Below, in pieces: positions 61,670-64,000 of a stretch of DNA of 64,000 bases. The notes beneath the pieces are model-generated. The model was not told the origin of the DNA. It searched no databases and saw nothing but the letters and a program-made list of their open reading frames with translations. The position numbers and the translations under genes are program-made. This stretch comes from Amnibacterium endophyticum. GTDB lineage: Bacteria; Actinomycetota; Actinomycetes; Actinomycetales; Microbacteriaceae. Each line of letters starts with the position of its first letter. Position 1 is the stretch's first letter. The stretch covers positions 62,001 through 126,000 of the forward strand of contig NZ_JBHUEA010000003.1 of NCBI RefSeq assembly GCF_042680685.1. The letters run 5' to 3'.

Positions 61670-61872
61670 AGCGGCGCCGTCGGTCGAGGTGCGAGCGCAA
61701 CGAGCCTCGAGACCACCCGCATCCGCGAGCGCGGGTGGTCTCGAGGCTCCTTCGTCGCACCTCGACCGGCGGTGGCGGCTCCTTCGTCGCACCTCGACCG
61801 GCGGTGGCGGCTCCCTGGTCGTGCCTCGACCGGCGGTGGAGGCTCCTTCGTGGCACGGCGGCCGGCGGAGGA
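61670..61872. repeat. REP-like palindromic repeat, copy 5, expanded as a 32-bp tandem array
   Basis: A complete palindrome (GTCGGTCGAGGTGCGAGCGC, AGCCTCGAGACCACCCGC and the inverse arm CGGGTGGTCTCGAGGCTCC) is followed by four tandem units of 32 bp starting at 61745, 61777, 61809 and 61841. Each begins GGCTCCTTCGTCGCACCTCG or a close variant and ends ACCGGCGGTGG. The last unit is diverged. It lies between the E2 gene and the metal transporter. Confidence 0.92.
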
Positions 61873-61880
61873 GCGGATTC

Positions 61881-61893
61881 GATAACGGTTCTC
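61881..61893. promoter_or_regulatory. candidate Zur box upstream of the metal transporter
   Basis: GATAACGGTTCTC is a near-perfect palindrome of the GAxAAC-G-GTTxTC type, resembling actinobacterial zinc-uptake-regulator sites. It overlaps the promoter region of the gene at 61914, so repression by Zn-loaded Zur is plausible. Confidence 0.55.
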
Positions 61894-61901
61894 AGTACCG
61901 C

Positions 61902-61907
61902 TAGGGT
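61902..61907 (+). promoter_or_regulatory. -10 hexamer of a likely leaderless znuA-type promoter
   Basis: TAGGGT ends six bases before the ATG at 61914, without a Shine-Dalgarno in between. The candidate Zur site sits just upstream. Confidence 0.5.
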
Positions 61908-61913
61908 CGGAGC

Positions 61914-62822
61914 ATGCGCCGCCTGCTCCCCCTCGCCCTGCTGCCCGCGCTCGTCCTCGCGGGGTGCTCCGGCACCGCCGGCTCGCCCGCCGCGTCGTCG
62001 TCGGCGAGCGACGGCCGGGTGTCCGTCGTGGCGTCGACCGACGTGTGGGGGGACGTCGTGAAGCAGGTCGGCGGCTCGGACGTCGCCGTCACCTCGATCA
62101 TCGACGACCCGACGCAGGACCCGCACGAGTACCAGGCCACGACCCGCGACCAGCTCGCGGTGAGCCGCGCCGGGCTGGTCGTCGTGAACGGCGGCGGGTA
62201 CGACGACTTCCTCTCGCAGCTGCTGAAGAACGCGCCGGGCTCGACGAAGACCCTGAACGCCGTCGACGCGTCCGGCCTCGACACCGAGCCCGCGGACGGG
62301 GAGTTCAACGAGCACGTCTGGTACGACCTGCCCGCCGTGTCGAAGGTCGCCGCCGCCGTCTCGGCGGAGCTGAGCCGCATCGATCCGAGCGGCGCCGCGA
62401 CCTTCGAGTCGAACCTGCAGACCTTCCAGGGCAGGCTGAAGGACCTGGAGGCCACGGCGGCCGACATCAGGAGGACCGCGGAGGGCAAGGGCGTGGCGAT
62501 CACCGAGCCCGTGCCGCTGTACATGACGGAGGCGCTCGGGCTCGTGAACAAGACGCCGGAGGCGTTCAGCGAGGCCGTCGAGGAGGGCGACGACGTCGCT
62601 CCCGCCGTGCTGAAGGAGGAGCTCGACCTGCTGCGCGAGCAGCAGGTGGCCGTGCTCGCCTACAACGAGCAGACGTCCGACAGCACGACCGAGCAGGTGC
62701 TCGCCGCCGCGAAGCGCGCGGGCGTGCCCGTGGTCGGCGTGCGCGAGACGCTGCCGTCCGGCAAGGACTACCTGGCCTGGATGCAGGACGACCTGCAGCA
62801 GTTCCGCAGCGCGGTCGCGTGA
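61914..62822 (+). CDS. metal ABC transporter substrate-binding lipoprotein (ZnuA-like)
   Basis: A 302-residue cluster A-I binding protein. The signal peptide ends in the lipobox LAGC (Cys18), so it is anchored outside the membrane. Metal-ligand histidines lie in DPTQDPHEYQ and GEFNEHVWYD, and an acidic residue is expected near the C-terminus (YNEQTSDSTT). The lack of a His-rich loop leaves zinc versus manganese open; the Zur-like site favours zinc. Its stop overlaps the ATPase start by 4 bp. Confidence 0.93.
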   Translation: MRRLLPLALLPALVLAGCSGTAGSPAASSSASDGRVSVVASTDVWGDVVKQVGGSDVAVTSIIDDPTQDPHEYQATTRDQLAVSRAGLVVVNGGGYDDFLSQLLKNAPGSTKTLNAVDASGLDTEPADGEFNEHVWYDLPAVSKVAAAVSAELSRIDPSGAATFESNLQTFQGRLKDLEATAADIRRTAEGKGVAITEPVPLYMTEALGLVNKTPEAFSEAVEEGDDVAPAVLKEELDLLREQQVAVLAYNEQTSDSTTEQVLAAAKRAGVPVVGVRETLPSGKDYLAWMQDDLQQFRSAVA

Positions 62823-63619
62823 CCGCTCCGCTGCAGCTGGAGGGTGCGGGTCTCGCGTTCGGGGCCCGCACCCTCTGGCGCGACGTCGACCTCGAGGTCC
62901 GACCGGGCGAGTTCATCGCCGTGCTCGGCCCGAACGGCTCGGGCAAGACCACCTTCCTCAAGGCGGTGCTCGGGCTGCAGCCGCTGTCGGCCGGCTCGGT
63001 GCGCGTCTTCGGCCGACGCCCTGCTCGGGGCGACCGGCGCATCGGCTACATCCCGCAGCAGCGGCTGCTCGACTCGTCGACCCCGGTGCGCGGCCGCGAC
63101 CTCGTCGGCTTCGGCGTCGACGGCGCACGCTTCGGGCTGCCGCTCCGCCGGCGCGCGGACCGGCAGCGCATCGACCGGATCGTCGCGGACGTCGGCGCCG
63201 AGGGCTTCGCGGACCGCGCGGCCTGGCGGCTCTCCGGCGGCGAGCAGCAGCGCCTCCGCGTCGGGCAGGCGATCGCCGCCGACCCGGCGCTGCTGCTCTG
63301 CGACGAGCCGCTGATCTCGCTCGACCTCGCGAACCAGGCCGCCGTCAGCGCGCTCATCGAGCGGCAGCGGGTCGAGCACGGGGCCGCCGTGCTGTTCGTC
63401 ACCCACGACGTGAACCCGGTGCTCGACCACGTCGACCGGGTGCTGTACGTCGTCGGCGGCCGGGTGCGCATCGGCCCGCCGGACGAGGTGCTCACGACCG
63501 AGGTGCTGAGCGACCTGTACCGCACGCGCGTCGACGTGGTCCACGTGCAGGACCGCATCCTCGTCGTGGGCGCCGGCCGCGAGCACGAGGACCACCACCA
63601 CGCGGAGCCGCCCCGATGA
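62819..63619 (+). CDS. metal ABC transporter ATP-binding protein (ZnuC-like)
   Basis: A 266-residue ABC ATPase. Walker A is LGPNGSGKTTFLK, the signature is LSGGEQQRLRV, Walker B is LLLCDEPLISLDL and the switch histidine is in FVTHDVNPVL. The C-terminal tail is His-rich (EHEDHHHAEPP), a feature often seen in zinc/nickel system ATPases. GTG at 62819 overlaps the binding-protein stop and its own stop overlaps the permease start by 4 bp. Confidence 0.95.
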   Translation: MTAPLQLEGAGLAFGARTLWRDVDLEVRPGEFIAVLGPNGSGKTTFLKAVLGLQPLSAGSVRVFGRRPARGDRRIGYIPQQRLLDSSTPVRGRDLVGFGVDGARFGLPLRRRADRQRIDRIVADVGAEGFADRAAWRLSGGEQQRLRVGQAIAADPALLLCDEPLISLDLANQAAVSALIERQRVEHGAAVLFVTHDVNPVLDHVDRVLYVVGGRVRIGPPDEVLTTEVLSDLYRTRVDVVHVQDRILVVGAGREHEDHHHAEPPR

Positions 63620-64000
63620 GCGCCATCTTCGACTTCAGCGACTACGGGGCGCTGCTCGGGCTCGTCACCAACTCCCTCATCGCCGGAGCGCTGCTCGGGA
63701 TCGTGGGCGGGCTGATCGGCTTCTTCGTGATGGCGCGGGACCTGCCGTTCGCGGTGCACGGGGTGAGCGAGCTCTCGTTCGCCGGCGCGGCGGGGGCGCT
63801 GCTGATCGGGTTCGACGTCGTCGCCGGCTCGACCGTCGGCGCGATCATCGCGGCCCTGCTGATCGGGGTGCTCGGCCCCCGGGCTCGGGAGCGCAACTCC
63901 GTGATCGGCGTGCTGATGCCGTTCGGCCTGGGGCTCGGGATCCTCTTCCTCGCGATCTACCCGGGACGGTCCGCGAACCGCTTCGGGCTGCTCACCGGGC
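63616..64000 (+). CDS. metal ABC transporter permease (ZnuB-like), 3' end outside window
   Basis: The first 128 residues of a permease of the ABC-3 family. It begins SAIFDFSDYGALLGLVTNSL and contains several hydrophobic segments (LIAGALLGIVGGLIGFFVMA, AGAAGALLIGFDVVAGS, VIGVLMPFGLGLGILFLAI). It would be the membrane channel of the transporter whose other parts lie directly upstream. The ATG overlaps the ATPase stop. The gene runs off the end of the window. Confidence 0.93.
   Translation, partial: MSAIFDFSDYGALLGLVTNSLIAGALLGIVGGLIGFFVMARDLPFAVHGVSELSFAGAAGALLIGFDVVAGSTVGAIIAALLIGVLGPRARERNSVIGVLMPFGLGLGILFLAIYPGRSANRFGLLTG

Noticed and set aside
61745..61872. A CRISPR array at the 32-bp tandem repeats
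   Set aside because: The units are contiguous without spacers, and no cas gene is present.

Overview
The window is about 70% G+C. Its chromosomal layout matches an actinobacterium of the order Micrococcales, most likely a Microbacteriaceae member; the family call is inference from gene order and short intergenic repeats, and no rRNA is present. It spans the replication origin. dnaA, dnaN, gnd, recF, a DciA-like gene, gyrB, gyrA, a DUF3566 gene, tRNA-Ile and tRNA-Ala run leftwards from oriC (about 32.3-33.0 kb). rpmH, rnpA, yidD, yidC, jag/khpB, rsmG, parA and parB run rightwards.

Layout. 0.1-4.5 kb: a HAD phosphatase, glucose-6-phosphate dehydrogenase, an orphan membrane Ser/Thr kinase and two small proteins. 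4.6-15.1 kb: tRNA-Leu, then the actinobacterial growth and division cluster fhaA-fhaB-pstP-rodA-pbpA-pknA-pknB, a glutamine amidotransferase and crgA. 15.4-22.8 kb: rhomboid protease, cyclophilin, a membrane-anchored Lys/Ala-rich protein, a LysR regulator divergent from the proline catabolic enzyme PutA, and a DUF6197-like protein. 22.9-39.8 kb: the origin region. 39.9-49.0 kb: ddl, a PLP aminotransferase, trxA, trxB, murJ, a DUF6049-like protein and CCA-adding enzyme. 49.0-53.5 kb: a guanidinium exporter under a guanidine-III riboswitch, rpsF-ssb-rpsR-rplI, and dnaB. 53.7-64 kb: small membrane proteins, purB, an esterase with an ESX-like N-terminus, a holin-like protein, 2-oxoacid dehydrogenase E1alpha/E1beta/E2, and a Zur-type metal ABC transporter cut by the window end.

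How the genes work together. The kinases, phosphatase and FHA proteins form a phospho-signalling module that controls peptidoglycan synthesis (RodA/PBP2, MurJ, Ddl) and septation (CrgA). The origin block carries initiation, sliding clamp, gyrase, chromosome partition and the YidC insertion system. The thioredoxin pair and ribosomal/SSB/DnaB genes are housekeeping.

The most unusual structure is in the gaps between genes. Several intergenic regions carry clusters of short words, each cluster with its own word. The copies are spaced by exactly 19 bp (or multiples) and are present in both orientations. I saw this next to crgA, after putA, inside the dnaA-dnaN region and after dnaB, with a related inverted-pair cluster before dnaB. 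I do not recognise this pattern as a named element. A separate palindromic REP-like family occurs at five sites, once expanded into a 32-bp tandem array. No CRISPR, prophage or insertion sequence was seen.
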